DNA of 64,000 nt from Actinoplanes oryzae (GCF_030757795.1 NZ_JAUQWH010000014.1:28663-92662), one strand, 5' to 3'; counted from the stretch's first letter, positions 32,955 through 42,626 are shown. Numbers and translations are program-made. Notes: generated by a model not told the origin, from the letters alone.

Positions 32955-34085
32955 ATGGAGTGGACTCCAGCGACTGCGGTGGACCACATCGGCGAGATCC
33001 CCGCCCGCTACGTCGCCGCGCCCGCGACGACGGCCGAATGCGCCGCCCTGCTGTCGGAGGCGGCCCGGGCCGGACTCGCCGTCGGCATCCGCGGCAACGG
33101 CACGAAGCTCGACTGGGGCCTCCCCCCGCGCCGCCTCGACCTGCTCGTGGACACGACACGCCTGGCGGGGGTCGTCGAGCACGCGGCCGGGGACCTCATC
33201 GCGATCGTCCGGGCCGGCACCGCCCTGGACACGCTCGACTTCGGATCCCAGCACCTCGCCCTGGATCCGCCGCCGGGCGCGACGGTCGGCGGCACGGTCG
33301 CCCTCGGCACGAGCGGGCCGCGGCGGCTGCTCCACGGCACCGCCCGCGACCTGCTCATCGGCATAACCGTGGTGCGGCCCGACGGCCGGGTCACCCGCTC
33401 GGGCGGCAAGGTCGTGAAGAACGTGGCCGGCTACGACCTCGGCAAGCTCTACACCGGCTCGTACGGAACCCTGGGGCTGATCACCGAGTGCGTCTTCCGC
33501 CTGCACCCGGTCCCCGCGGCGCGCGCGGTCGTGACCACGCAGGTGTCCCGGGAGGCACTCGGCGCCCTGCTCGCCGCGATCCGGGCCGAGCAGGTCGTGC
33601 CCTCCGCCGTCGAGCTCGACCGCCCGGGCGACGGTCCCGTGACGGTCGCCGTGCTCGTCGAGGGCACCGCGACCGGCGTCCACGACCGGGCCGCCCAGCT
33701 GGAGAAGGTCACCGGCGGCACCGCGTCGGCCGACCTCCCGTCCTGGTGGAGCCGCTATCCGTGGCAGCCCGGCGAGACCGGCGTGAAGCTGACCGCACCC
33801 CTGTCCCGCGTGGCCGCCCTCACCGAGCCCGGCGTCCGCGGATCCGCCGGCGCCGGAGTCCTCTACGCCCGCCTGACCGACGACGTCCCGGCCCGGCTGG
33901 ACCGGATGCGCGCGGCGGCGACCGCGGCGGGCGGCCACGCCGTCGTGCTGACCGCGCCGCCCGAGGTCCGCGACCGCATCGACGTGTGGGGCCCGGTGCC
34001 GGGGCTGGCGCTGATGCGGCGCGTCAAGGACCGCTTCGACCCCGGCCACCGCTTCGCACCCGGCCGTTTCGTGGGCGGCATCTGA
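32955..34085 (+). CDS. glcE: Glycolate oxidase subunit GlcE (FAD-binding)
   Basis: The protein has 376 residues with an FAD_binding_4 domain: VGIRGNGTKLDWG and GATVGGTVALGTSGPRR, then GGKVVKNVAGYDLGKLYTGSYGTLGLITE. It is the second flavin-binding subunit of glycolate oxidase. The ATG directly abuts the glcD stop. The last bases and the stop are duplicated by a 24-bp tandem repeat that extends into the space before glcF. Confidence 0.9.
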   Translation: MEWTPATAVDHIGEIPARYVAAPATTAECAALLSEAARAGLAVGIRGNGTKLDWGLPPRRLDLLVDTTRLAGVVEHAAGDLIAIVRAGTALDTLDFGSQHLALDPPPGATVGGTVALGTSGPRRLLHGTARDLLIGITVVRPDGRVTRSGGKVVKNVAGYDLGKLYTGSYGTLGLITECVFRLHPVPAARAVVTTQVSREALGALLAAIRAEQVVPSAVELDRPGDGPVTVAVLVEGTATGVHDRAAQLEKVTGGTASADLPSWWSRYPWQPGETGVKLTAPLSRVAALTEPGVRGSAGAGVLYARLTDDVPARLDRMRAAATAAGGHAVVLTAPPEVRDRIDVWGPVPGLALMRRVKDRFDPGHRFAPGRFVGGI

Positions 34086-34113
34086 GACGTTTTCGTGGGC
34101 GGCATCTGAGACG
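34067..34113. repeat. 24-bp tandem duplication across the glcE stop
   Basis: TTTCGTGGGCGGCATCTGAG plus ACG occurs at 34067-34089 and again at 34091-34113. The first copy encodes the end of GlcE with its TGA; the second is non-coding and runs up to the ribosome binding site of glcF. Confidence 0.95.
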
Positions 34114-34123
34114 GAGGCATCCG

Positions 34124-35344
34124 ATGGACCTGCCGGACCTGCTCGGCGACTGTGTGCACTGCGGCTTCTGCCTGCCCAGCTGCCCCACGTACACCCTGTG
34201 GGGTATCGAGGCGGACAGCCCCCGCGGCCGGATCCACCTCATGCGCGCCCACCTCGAGGGCGAACCCCTGAGCCCCTCGATGGTCCAGCACTTCGACCAA
34301 TGTCTCGGCTGCATGTCGTGCGTCACCGCGTGCCCGTCCGGCGTCCAGTACGACAAGCTCATCGAGCAGACCCGCGCCCACGTCGAGCAGGAGGCCCCGC
34401 GCACCCCGGCCCAGCGCGCGCTGCGGGCCGCCATCTTCGCCCTGTTTCCGTACCCCCGGCGGTTGAAGGCCCTGCGCGGCCCCCTGCGCGCGTGGCACGG
34501 CACAGGTCTCGCCCGCCGCCTCGGCCCCCACCTGCCCGGCCTGCTCGCCACCCTGCAGTCGCTGGCCCCGGCGCCGCGCCGGATCCCACCGCCGCCGACG
34601 CTGATCCCCGCCCGCGGCCCGCGCCGCGCGGTGGTCGGCGTCCTCACCGGCTGCGTGCAGAGCGCCTTCTTCCCCGAGGTCAACGCCGCCACGATCCGGG
34701 TGCTCGCCGCCGAGGGCTGCGACGTGGTCGTGCCGCCCGGCCAGGGCTGCTGCGGGGCGCTCAGCGTCCACAACGGGCGTACGGACGAGGCCCGCACCTT
34801 CGCCCGCCGCACCGTCGACACCTTCGCCCGCGCCGGTGTCGACGCTGTCATCGCCAACGCGGCCGGCTGCGGCTCCGCGATGAAGGACTACGAGTCGCTG
34901 CTGCCCGACGCGTCCGCCTTCACCGGCCGGGTCCGCGACCTGTCCGAGTTCCTGAACGAGCTGGGCCCGGTCGCCCCGCGGCATCCGCTGCCGCTGACCG
35001 TGGCCTATCACGACGCCTGTCATCTCGCCCACGCCCAGGGCATCCGCGCCCAGCCCCGCCGGCTGCTGGCCGCGATCCCCGAGCTGACCGTCCGCGAGAT
35101 CGCCGACCCGGAGATCTGCTGCGGCTCGGCCGGCATCTGGAACATCCTGAACCCCCGGCCCGCCACCGAGCTCGGCGACCGCAAGGCCCGCACCGTGCTG
35201 GCCACCGGCGCCGACCTGCTGGTCACCGCCAACCCCGGGTGCCTGATGCAGATCGCCGCCGCGGCCCGCCGGCTGGGCCACGAGCTGCCCCTCGCCCACA
35301 CCGCCACCGTCCTCGACGCCTCCATTCGCGGCACCCGCCTCTGA
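34124..35344 (+). CDS. glcF: Glycolate oxidase iron-sulfur subunit
   Basis: The protein has 406 residues. Two 4Fe-4S motifs lie at the N-terminus: CVHCGFCLPSCPTY (about residues 10-23) and CLGCMSCVTACPSG (about 63-76). Two CCG domains follow, with GQGCCGALSVH and EICCGSAG. It carries electrons from the flavin subunits to the membrane. GACGGAGG precedes the ATG at 34124. It is the last gene of glcDEF. Confidence 0.93.
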   Translation: MDLPDLLGDCVHCGFCLPSCPTYTLWGIEADSPRGRIHLMRAHLEGEPLSPSMVQHFDQCLGCMSCVTACPSGVQYDKLIEQTRAHVEQEAPRTPAQRALRAAIFALFPYPRRLKALRGPLRAWHGTGLARRLGPHLPGLLATLQSLAPAPRRIPPPPTLIPARGPRRAVVGVLTGCVQSAFFPEVNAATIRVLAAEGCDVVVPPGQGCCGALSVHNGRTDEARTFARRTVDTFARAGVDAVIANAAGCGSAMKDYESLLPDASAFTGRVRDLSEFLNELGPVAPRHPLPLTVAYHDACHLAHAQGIRAQPRRLLAAIPELTVREIADPEICCGSAGIWNILNPRPATELGDRKARTVLATGADLLVTANPGCLMQIAAAARRLGHELPLAHTATVLDASIRGTRL

Positions 35345-35463
35345 GCGCCGCGCGCCCAGCCGTGCGCCCCGGCGCAAGAGCCGCGCGCCGCAGCGAAAGA
35401 TCTTCCGTTCCCCGGCGGCCAGAGTGGACCGCGCCACCCCACCGAGGATCGGAAGGAAACACC

Positions 35464-36204
35464 ATGAACGAGCAGGTTCTGTCCGGCAAGGTCGCGCTGG
35501 TGACCGGCGGCAGCCGCGGCATCGGCGCCGCGACGGCCCGCCGGCTGGCCCGGCTGGGCGCGGACGTCGTCCTCACCTATGTCGAGCAGGCCGCCAAGGC
35601 CGAGGCCGTCGCCGAGGAGCTGCGCTCCGCGGGCGTCCGCGCCGAGGCCGTCCGGGCCGACCAGGCCGACCGGGACCAGGTGACGGCCACGGTCGACGGC
35701 GTGGCCGCCCGGTTCGGCCGCATCGACGTCCTGGTCAACAGCGCCGGGGTGTTCCGCGCCGGCGCCCTGTCGCCCGGCGACCGCGACCTGCAGGCGACGA
35801 TCAACGTCAACGGCCTGGCCGACACCACGTACGCCGCCCTGCCGCACCTGAGCGACGGCGGGCGCGTCATCAACCTCTCCTCCGCGCTGGGCAGCCGCGC
35901 CGGCACCCCGGGTGTGGCGGACTACGCGGCGACCAAGGCGGCCGTCAGCGCGTACGCCCGGGCCTGGGCCCAGGATCTCGCCCCGCGCCGGATCACCGTC
36001 AACGTCATCGAGTGCGGCGTGATCGACACCGACATGGCCGTGCCCGCCGACTCCGAGATGGGCCGCGCCTTCCTGCAGATGATTCCGCTGCGCCGGTACG
36101 CGACCGCGGACGAGGTCGGCGCCGTCGTCGCGTTCCTCGCCGGCCCCGACGCGGGCTACATCACCGGCACGACCCTGCGCATCGACGGAGGGGCGATGGC
36201 TTAG
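35464..36204 (+). CDS. Short-chain dehydrogenase/reductase (FabG-like)
   Basis: This is a 246-residue classical SDR: TGGSRGIG (residues 14-21), NSAGVF (NAG-like), catalytic Ser in NLSSALGS, YAATK (YxxxK) and a C-terminal ITGTTLRIDGG. The NADP preference is unclear. The ribosome binding site is AAGGAA. It is tail-to-tail with an AraC gene, overlapping by four bases. The 119-bp upstream region contains CGAAAGATCTTCCG, possibly an operator for that AraC protein. Confidence 0.9.
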   Translation: MNEQVLSGKVALVTGGSRGIGAATARRLARLGADVVLTYVEQAAKAEAVAEELRSAGVRAEAVRADQADRDQVTATVDGVAARFGRIDVLVNSAGVFRAGALSPGDRDLQATINVNGLADTTYAALPHLSDGGRVINLSSALGSRAGTPGVADYAATKAAVSAYARAWAQDLAPRRITVNVIECGVIDTDMAVPADSEMGRAFLQMIPLRRYATADEVGAVVAFLAGPDAGYITGTTLRIDGGAMA

Positions 36205-37130
36205 CCGCGGGTCTCGCGCGGCGTGACGCCGAACTCGCGCCGGTAGGCGGTGGCGAAGGAGGCGTGGCTGGCGAAGCCGGAGGCGTACGCGATCTGGGCG
36301 ATCGACCGGTCGCGCCAGCCGGGGGCGGCCAGCCGGGCGCGAGCCAGGCGCAGCCGCTCCGTGCGGATCAGGTCGCGGGACGTGGTGCCCGCGGCCTGCA
36401 GCACGTCCTGCAGGTACCGCGCCGACCACCCCAGCGCGCGGGCGATGCCGGTCACCGACAGCCCGGGATCGGCGGCATGCCGGCGGACATAGCGCCGCAC
36501 CTGCGCCTCGACCTCCTGCCGCCGATCCGCCGGAGCCGAGTCCCCGCCCCCGTCGACGGCCAGGCACACCAGGTCGAGCAGCTGGTCACAGGCCAGATCG
36601 AAGGTCGCCTCGGACAGCCTGTCCCGCTCCTCCTGCAACGTCAGCACCGACTGCCGGATCAGCCGGCCCACACCCGCCGTGCCGTCGAAGGTCGACGACT
36701 CCCGGGCGGCCGCCGGATGCCGCCGACGGATCGCCTCGCCCGGCACGATCATCCCCACCGACAGGAAGTCCTCCGCGTGCGTGAACCGGAACGGCCGGTC
36801 CACGTCGCACAGCGTCAAGGTCCCCGCCCCGATCTCGCCCGCCGCGCCGCCCTGCTCCACCCGCGCCCTGCCGGCCGTCGGCACGAGCAGCTCGAACGTC
36901 CCGCGCGGATCCGCCCGGATGTGCCGCCGCTCCCGCACGAACTCCTCGTGGACGTTGCCGCACAACGCGATCCCGTACGCCCGCGACTGCTGCCACTCCA
37001 GCCGCCCCGCCCAGGGCCCGGTCTCCGTCACCGTGACCGCGCTCCTGCCGTGCAGGTCGATGAAGGCGTCCCGCCACGCATCCGCCGTCGGAGTCGCCCC
37101 CGGCTCATTGCAGCGATACATGACCGGCAC
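36201..37130 (-). CDS. AraC-family transcriptional regulator (AraC-binding-like domain)
   Basis: The protein has about 309 residues. The N-terminal ligand-binding region (GTLTLCDVDRPFRFTHAEDFLSVGMIVPG) is of the AraC-binding-like type, and the C-terminal HTH_18 has LSVTGIARALGWSARYLQDVL and IAQIAYASGFASHASFATAYRREFG, ending VTPRE. The start at the GTG at 37130 is tentative; the ATG three codons later is equally plausible. It is convergent with an SDR gene, which it may regulate. Confidence 0.88.
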   Translation of the reverse strand: MPVMYRCNEPGATPTADAWRDAFIDLHGRSAVTVTETGPWAGRLEWQQSRAYGIALCGNVHEEFVRERRHIRADPRGTFELLVPTAGRARVEQGGAAGEIGAGTLTLCDVDRPFRFTHAEDFLSVGMIVPGEAIRRRHPAAARESSTFDGTAGVGRLIRQSVLTLQEERDRLSEATFDLACDQLLDLVCLAVDGGGDSAPADRRQEVEAQVRRYVRRHAADPGLSVTGIARALGWSARYLQDVLQAAGTTSRDLIRTERLRLARARLAAPGWRDRSIAQIAYASGFASHASFATAYRREFGVTPRETRG

Positions 37131-37180
37131 CCTAACGCCCCCGCGCCCGGGCCCGGGGACGCGCGGCCGGCGCGAGCCGC

Positions 37181-38203
37181 TCAGGTGGAGCCGCGCACGA
37201 CCAGGCGGCAGGGCAGGCGCTCCTCGCCCGTGGCCGGCCGGCCCTCCATCGCCGCGAAGAGCCGCTCGGCGGCGCGCCGGCCGAGGGCTTCGAGCCCCAT
37301 GTCGACGGTGGTCAGCGGCGGGCGCGAGTCGGCCGACAGGATCTCCCAGTTGTCGAAGCCGGTGACCGCCACCTGGCCGGGCACGGCCACGCCACGCTCA
37401 CGCAGCACCTCGAGGACGCCGCGCGCGACCTGGTCGCTGCCGCACACGACGGCGTCGACGCCGGGGTGCTGGGCGAGCAGGGCCTGGGCGGCCGTGCGGC
37501 CCCACGCCTCGGTCCAGTTGCCGTAGAACACCTGGTCACCGGCGAGTGGCAGGCCGGCGTCGGCCAGCGCCCGCGTCACGCCCTCGGCGCGCTCGCGGGC
37601 GGCCAGGTAGCCGCTGTCGCCGGAGATGTGGGCGATGCGGCGGCGGCCCGTGGCCACGAGGTGCTCGACGACCAGGCGGCCGCCGCCGACGTTGTCGGGC
37701 ACCAGCGACGCGTCGCCGGGGTCGGCCGAGGCGGCGTACGCGTAGATGACCGGGACGGGCAGCTCCTGGCCCAGCGACGGGCGCGGATCGGTGCTGCTGC
37801 CGACCACGATGAGCCCGTCGACCCGGCGGCCGAGCAGCGCCTGCAGGTGGTGGCGCTCGCGGATGGCGTCGCCGCGGGCGTCGCAGAGCAGCACCGACAC
37901 CTTGCCGGTGCCGAACGCGTCCTCGGCGCCCATGAGGATCGGCAGGCTGAAGCGGCCCTCGAGGTCGTTGGTGAGCAGCCCGACCGTGCCGGTCTGCCCG
38001 GCCAGCAGGCTGCGGGCGACCGTGTTCGGGGTGAAGGAGATGCGGGCCGCCACCTCGATCACGCGCTGCCGGGTGTCGGGGTGCACCTCGCTGCGGCCGT
38101 TGAGCGCTTTCGACGCCGTCGCGACCGAGACGCCGGCGAGGCGGGCCACGTCCTTGAGCGTCGGGCCGCGGGGGCGGTCGGGGGCGCGCACGGCCTCGGT
38201 CAT
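37181..38203 (-). CDS. LacI-family transcriptional repressor
   Basis: The protein has 340 residues with the N-terminal helix-turn-helix LKDVARLAGVSVATASKALNGR and hinge SFTPNTVARSL, then a periplasmic-binding-protein-like effector domain (TVGLLTNDLEG to VAVTGFDNWEI). The ATG at 38203 has GAAGGGAGG upstream. It is divergent from the arabinofuranoside operon, and a near-palindromic CCGAAATCGTTTTCGG operator lies between them. It should repress the operon until an arabinose-type sugar or oligosaccharide binds. Confidence 0.93.
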   Translation of the reverse strand: MTEAVRAPDRPRGPTLKDVARLAGVSVATASKALNGRSEVHPDTRQRVIEVAARISFTPNTVARSLLAGQTGTVGLLTNDLEGRFSLPILMGAEDAFGTGKVSVLLCDARGDAIRERHHLQALLGRRVDGLIVVGSSTDPRPSLGQELPVPVIYAYAASADPGDASLVPDNVGGGRLVVEHLVATGRRRIAHISGDSGYLAARERAEGVTRALADAGLPLAGDQVFYGNWTEAWGRTAAQALLAQHPGVDAVVCGSDQVARGVLEVLRERGVAVPGQVAVTGFDNWEILSADSRPPLTTVDMGLEALGRRAAERLFAAMEGRPATGEERLPCRLVVRGST

Positions 38204-38254
38204 CCCGGCCCTCCCTTCATGATCACCGTTTCGGGGTCGTCTGCATCGTAGCCC

Positions 38255-38283
38255 TTGACGGCCCGCGGGCACGATTGTTAACT
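38255..38283 (+). promoter_or_regulatory. Predicted promoter of the arabinofuranoside operon
   Basis: TTGACG (38255-38260) and TTAACT (38278-38283) are separated by 17 bp and lie directly before the LacI operator. The -10 is only a moderate match. Confidence 0.5.
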
Positions 38284-38286
38284 TCG

Positions 38287-38302
38287 CCGAAATCGTTTTC
38301 GG
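38287..38302. promoter_or_regulatory. LacI-family operator
   Basis: CCGAAATCGTTTTCGG is palindromic except for one T/T pair and has the central CG typical of LacI-family operators. It lies just downstream of the predicted -10, so a bound repressor would block initiation. A second half-like TTTCGG is at 38307. Confidence 0.8.
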
Positions 38303-38372
38303 CAGCTTTCGGCAACAGCCCGAGAACCGGCCCCAAACCCGCTTTCACCAGCGGTCATCGATGGGAGTTGGC

Positions 38373-40487
38373 GTGCGAATCAGTTTCGAGCCCGGCGCGG
38401 GCGGGCAGCTGCCGTCGCTCGGTGGGGCGACGGTGGGCGCCCCGGTCCGGTGCTCCTATGTGGGCGGCGGCACCGACGAGTTCGGCTACGCCGCCGTCGT
38501 CGCGGACGGCCCCGGCTGGGTCGGCACCCGCGAGTGGGAGCGCGACGGTCTCACGGTCGCGGTCGAGGACCGGTACGAGGCCGGCGCCGGCGTCGTCCAC
38601 CTGACCCGCCGCGTGCGGGCGAGCGGCCCGGAGGGCTCGGCGATCCGGCTCGAACTCGCGGTCGACCTGCCCGAGGCCGGCGAGCAGGTCCGTTACTGCG
38701 CTCCCGCGATGGTCTACAGCCCGGCCCAGCACGCCGAGCCGGCCACGCATCTGTTCAGCGACGCCCGGCTGGCGTACCCGCTGGTGCTGGCCTGGATCGG
38801 CGGGCAGTCCACCGCCCTCGTGCGGACCAGCCTGCCCGCCTACGACGACGCCCCGCGGCGCGAGCCGGGCGACAGCGACTACGTCCACCGTACGGACATC
38901 GGCGCGGCCGGCTTCATCGCCGGCGGCACCCACCCGCGACTCGTCGTCACCTGGCCCTACCGCGAAGGGGACCGCTCGAACCTGCTCGACGCCGAAGGCA
39001 CTCCCGCCGCGGCGTACCACCCCGTCGGCCCCGAGGGTCTCGACGTGACGCTGCGGTACGACCTGGTGCGGCGGGAGGCGCCCACCTTCGCCGACGCGGT
39101 CGCGGGTGCCTACGCGTACGCCGCGCAGGTCAATCCGCCCCGCGTGGCCAAGTTGCCGTTCACCTTGGACGAGGGCATCCGGCTGCGCCTGGAGTCGCTG
39201 ACCCACACGTGGGCGCAGTGGCCGGGAGGGGCCGGGTTCCGGCTGAACTTCGACCCCGACCGCGGCTACGACGCCGAGGCGAAGGCCTTCGGCGCCTCGT
39301 TCACCGAGCACGGCATGGCCGGCTCGCACGCCGTCCTGGAGTACGGCTTCACCGGCCGGCAGCTCGACGTGGCGCACACCCTGGCCGAGCGGCTCGGCGG
39401 CGAGTGGGTCGAGCGGGCCGACCGGGTCTGCGACTTCTTCACCACCGAGCTGGCCACGGACGAGGGCTTCCTCTACACCCTCTACTCGATCGACAAGGGC
39501 CGCCCGCTGTTCAGCTGCGGCGACCCCGACGGCCCGGTCATGCACTATCTCGGCGGCTCCGGCGAGCCCGGGGCGTACCTGCGGATGATGACCGAGGCGG
39601 CGGGTGACCTGCTGCGCAACCACCGCCGCCGGCAGCGCCCCGGATGGTTCGACACCTGCGTGCGTTTCGCCGGCTTCCTGCTCGCCGCGCAGGAGGAGGA
39701 CGGCTCCTGGTACCGCGCGTACAGCCCGGCCGGCAAGCCGCTCGACGGCGGATGGCTGGGCGCCGGCGCGGAAGGCAAGGCGAGCACGGCCGTACCGGTG
39801 CCTTATCTGCTGGATCTGGCCCGGGACATCGATCCGCGGCAGCGGCGGCGGCTGATCGAGGCGGCCGAGCGCGCCGGCGAGTACGTGCTGCGCGAGCAGG
39901 TGGCCCGCGACGACTACCGCGGCGGCACCCTCGACAACCCCAACGTCGTCGACAAGGAGGCCGCCGAGCTGGCCATGACGGCGCTGCTTTCCCTGTACGA
40001 GACCACGGGCGACCCGAAATGGCTGACCGGGGCCGAGCGCGCGGCGCGACTGGCCGTCACGTGGCACCTGCTCTGGGACGTCCCGCCGCGCCCGGGCACC
40101 CGGGTCGCCGCCGCCGGGGTGCGCTCCACCGGCTGGGGTGGCATCAACTCCACCTGGGGCGCCGGCGTCACCGACATCTACTCACTGTTCTTCCTCGACT
40201 CGTTCGTGCGGATCAGCCGGCTGACCGGCGACCCGCTGTACGAGACCGTCGCCGACCTGGCCGCGTACGGCTGCCAGCAGGTCCTCTCCCACCCGGGCGA
40301 GAGCTTCGGCTTCGCCGGCACCGGCATGCAGCCCGAGGGGATCTCCTTCTGCGACCAGGGCGTCGACGCCGGCCTGATCGCCAAGGGCGACACCTGGGGC
40401 GGCCTCGGCTGGCCCTACACCGCGGGCACCTCCGGCCTGCAGCGCTACCTCTCCGCGAAAGGGAACTCCCATGTCCTTCACCCGTAG
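38373..40487 (+). CDS. Uncharacterised (alpha/alpha)6-barrel-like carbohydrate-active protein
   Basis: This is a 704-residue protein with no signal peptide. An N-terminal beta-rich region (about 1-250) is followed by a helical region with aromatic-rich segments such as GWFDTCVRFAGFLLAAQEEDGSWYRAY and GVTDIYSLFFLDSFVRIS, the repeating helix pattern of (alpha/alpha)6 glycosidases and lyases. I do not recognise a defined CAZy family. It heads the LacI-controlled operon ahead of a CUT1 transporter and a GH127 enzyme, so it probably processes the imported arabinose-containing sugar. The GTG at 38373 has GGGAG five bases upstream. Its end overlaps the next gene by 17 bp. Confidence 0.72.
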   Translation: MRISFEPGAGGQLPSLGGATVGAPVRCSYVGGGTDEFGYAAVVADGPGWVGTREWERDGLTVAVEDRYEAGAGVVHLTRRVRASGPEGSAIRLELAVDLPEAGEQVRYCAPAMVYSPAQHAEPATHLFSDARLAYPLVLAWIGGQSTALVRTSLPAYDDAPRREPGDSDYVHRTDIGAAGFIAGGTHPRLVVTWPYREGDRSNLLDAEGTPAAAYHPVGPEGLDVTLRYDLVRREAPTFADAVAGAYAYAAQVNPPRVAKLPFTLDEGIRLRLESLTHTWAQWPGGAGFRLNFDPDRGYDAEAKAFGASFTEHGMAGSHAVLEYGFTGRQLDVAHTLAERLGGEWVERADRVCDFFTTELATDEGFLYTLYSIDKGRPLFSCGDPDGPVMHYLGGSGEPGAYLRMMTEAAGDLLRNHRRRQRPGWFDTCVRFAGFLLAAQEEDGSWYRAYSPAGKPLDGGWLGAGAEGKASTAVPVPYLLDLARDIDPRQRRRLIEAAERAGEYVLREQVARDDYRGGTLDNPNVVDKEAAELAMTALLSLYETTGDPKWLTGAERAARLAVTWHLLWDVPPRPGTRVAAAGVRSTGWGGINSTWGAGVTDIYSLFFLDSFVRISRLTGDPLYETVADLAAYGCQQVLSHPGESFGFAGTGMQPEGISFCDQGVDAGLIAKGDTWGGLGWPYTAGTSGLQRYLSAKGNSHVLHP

Positions 40488-41742
40488 GGCCCTGGCCGCC
40501 GTCGCGGTCACCGCCACCCTGTCGCTCACCGCCTGCGGCGGATCCATCGCCTCGCAGACCGGCGGGTCCGGCGGCGACGAGATCACCGTCATGTCCAACT
40601 TCACCTCCGACGTCGCCCGCGGCAAGGTGCTCGACCAGCTGATCACCCGGTTCAACGAGCAGAACGGCGGCAAGTACAAGGTCGTCTCGAAGCCGGAGGC
40701 GGACTGGCCCACGATGCAGTCGAAGATCAAGTCGATGATCTCGGCCGGCAACACGCCCGACGTGTTCCTCTACAACTACAACCCCAACGACCTGTCGCGC
40801 GAGCAGTCCGGCAAGCTCATGGACTGGACGCCGTACCTGAACGCCGACCCGGAGTGGAAGGCCCGCTTCCGCGCCGAGAACCTCGCGGCCGTCACGCAGA
40901 ACGGCCAGGTCACCGGCATCCCCGGCGACCAGGCGCCCGCCCTCGTCTACTACCACAAGGACCTGTTCGCCAAGGCCGGGATCACCGCCTTCCCGACGAC
41001 CTGGGCCGAGTTCGACGCCGCGGCCGGCAAGCTCAAGGCCGCCGGCGTGGCGCCGCTCGCGCTGCAGACCAGCGACGACGCCTGGTACGCCATGAACGCC
41101 TTCAGCTACCTGGCGGTCGCCAACGGCGGCGCGGACGTCTACGGGCCCGGCAAGCCGCTCGACTCCCCCGCCATCGTCTCCGCGGCCGAGCAGATGAAGA
41201 AGCTGTTCGGCGACTCCACCAAGGACGCCGTCGGCTCCAACTACGCCGTCGCGTCGCGCAACTTCCTCTCCGGGCAGGCCGCCATGGTCATCGACGGGCC
41301 GTGGCTGATCAGCAGCATCCGCAAGGACGTCGCCAACCCCGACGACGTGGCCGTGGCGGTCCCGCCGGGCACCGGCGACGTGGTCACCGACTCACTGAAC
41401 GTGTGGGGCGCCGCCAAGCAGTCCGACCAGGGCAAGGCCGACGCGGTGGCCGCGTGGCTGAAGTTCCTGACCGCCAACGAGAACGCCGCCACCATGTCGG
41501 TGCAGGGCGAGTACCCGCTCGCCGTCAAGACCACCCTGAGCGACACCCAGAAGGCCGCCGCCAACACCCAGATGCGGCAGGTCATCGAGCTGTCCGGCGC
41601 CGCGCCGACCTCGGTCGTCCAGATGGCCCGCGAGATCAAGCCGGCCGCGCAGGCCAAACTTCCGTCGCTGCTCGAGGGGCTGGCGCTGGGCAGCACGTCG
41701 CCGCAGGACTTCGCCGCCCAGTTGCAGGCGGCCAACAAGTGA
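40471..41742 (+). CDS. ABC sugar-binding lipoprotein (extracellular solute-binding family 1)
   Basis: The protein has 423 residues with a lipoprotein signal: lipobox LTAC with Cys22. The binding domain has KVLDQLITRFNEQNGGKYKV, GNTPDVFLYNY and the hinge segment GQAAMVIDGPWLIS, typical of CUT1 oligosaccharide-binding proteins. It captures the sugar outside the membrane and delivers it to the two permeases encoded next. No ATPase gene is in the operon, as usual for CUT1 systems that share an MsiK-type ATPase; that is inference. Confidence 0.92.
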   Translation: MSFTRRALAAVAVTATLSLTACGGSIASQTGGSGGDEITVMSNFTSDVARGKVLDQLITRFNEQNGGKYKVVSKPEADWPTMQSKIKSMISAGNTPDVFLYNYNPNDLSREQSGKLMDWTPYLNADPEWKARFRAENLAAVTQNGQVTGIPGDQAPALVYYHKDLFAKAGITAFPTTWAEFDAAAGKLKAAGVAPLALQTSDDAWYAMNAFSYLAVANGGADVYGPGKPLDSPAIVSAAEQMKKLFGDSTKDAVGSNYAVASRNFLSGQAAMVIDGPWLISSIRKDVANPDDVAVAVPPGTGDVVTDSLNVWGAAKQSDQGKADAVAAWLKFLTANENAATMSVQGEYPLAVKTTLSDTQKAAANTQMRQVIELSGAAPTSVVQMAREIKPAAQAKLPSLLEGLALGSTSPQDFAAQLQAANK

Positions 41743-42626
41743 CAGCACCCCGGAAACCGCGTCCCCTGGCGTCGGGCCGGCAGCTCACCCTCTACCTGGC
41801 GCCCGCCGTCGCCCTGGTGGCCCTGTTCCTGGTCTTCCCGCTGATCTTCACGTCGTACATGAGCTTCACCGAGTGGGCGGGGCTCGGCCCGGCGCAGTAC
41901 ATCGGGCTCGACAACTTCGTGACGCTCTACCACGACTCCGCGTTCCGGGAAGCCTTCACCAACACGATCTGGTGGGTGCTGATCGGCCTGGTCGTGCACA
42001 CCCCGCTGTGCGTACTCGTGGCTCTGGTCCTGCACCGCAAGCCGAGGTTCTGGAAGTTCTTCCGCACCGCGTTCTTCCTGCCGAACGTCATCTCCAGCAC
42101 GGCGCTGGCGTTCCTCTGGTACTTCGTCTTCCACGTCTCGCTCGGCCTGGTCAACAAGCTGCTCGCCGTGGCCGGCCTGGAGTCGTGGCAGCGCAACTGG
42201 CTGTTCGACCCGCACACCGCGCTGTGGGCCACCATGCTGCCGTTCGTCATCTACATCGGCTTCGGCATGGTGCTCTTCCTGACCCAGATCTCCACCATCC
42301 CGGGGGAGCTCTTCGAGGCGGCGGAGCTGGACGGCGCGTCCGCGTGGCGCCAGGACTGGTCGATCACGATCCCGCTGATCCGCCGGGCCATCGCGCTGCA
42401 GGCCGTCTTCGTGGTCGGCTACGCGCTGCGGATGTTCGAGTACCCGTTCATCATGACCGGCGGCGGGCCGGCCGATCACTCCATGACCCTGTCGCTCTAC
42501 ATCTACCAGCAGATGGTGACCGCCAACCGGTACGGCCTGTCGATGGCCGCCGGGCTCGTCACGCTCGCGCTCGGCGCGGTGCTGATGCTGGGCGTGTTCG
42601 CCGTGCTGCGCCGGACGGAGAAGTGA
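41739..42626 (+). CDS. ABC sugar transporter permease, MalF type
   Basis: The protein has 295 residues with six hydrophobic helices; the cytoplasmic EAA loop is EAAELDGASAWRQ near residue 195, which docks the ATPase. The GTG overlaps the stop of the binding-protein gene (GTGA), and its stop overlaps the next ATG. It forms the heterodimeric channel with the following permease. Confidence 0.93.
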   Translation: MTAPRKPRPLASGRQLTLYLAPAVALVALFLVFPLIFTSYMSFTEWAGLGPAQYIGLDNFVTLYHDSAFREAFTNTIWWVLIGLVVHTPLCVLVALVLHRKPRFWKFFRTAFFLPNVISSTALAFLWYFVFHVSLGLVNKLLAVAGLESWQRNWLFDPHTALWATMLPFVIYIGFGMVLFLTQISTIPGELFEAAELDGASAWRQDWSITIPLIRRAIALQAVFVVGYALRMFEYPFIMTGGGPADHSMTLSLYIYQQMVTANRYGLSMAAGLVTLALGAVLMLGVFAVLRRTEK

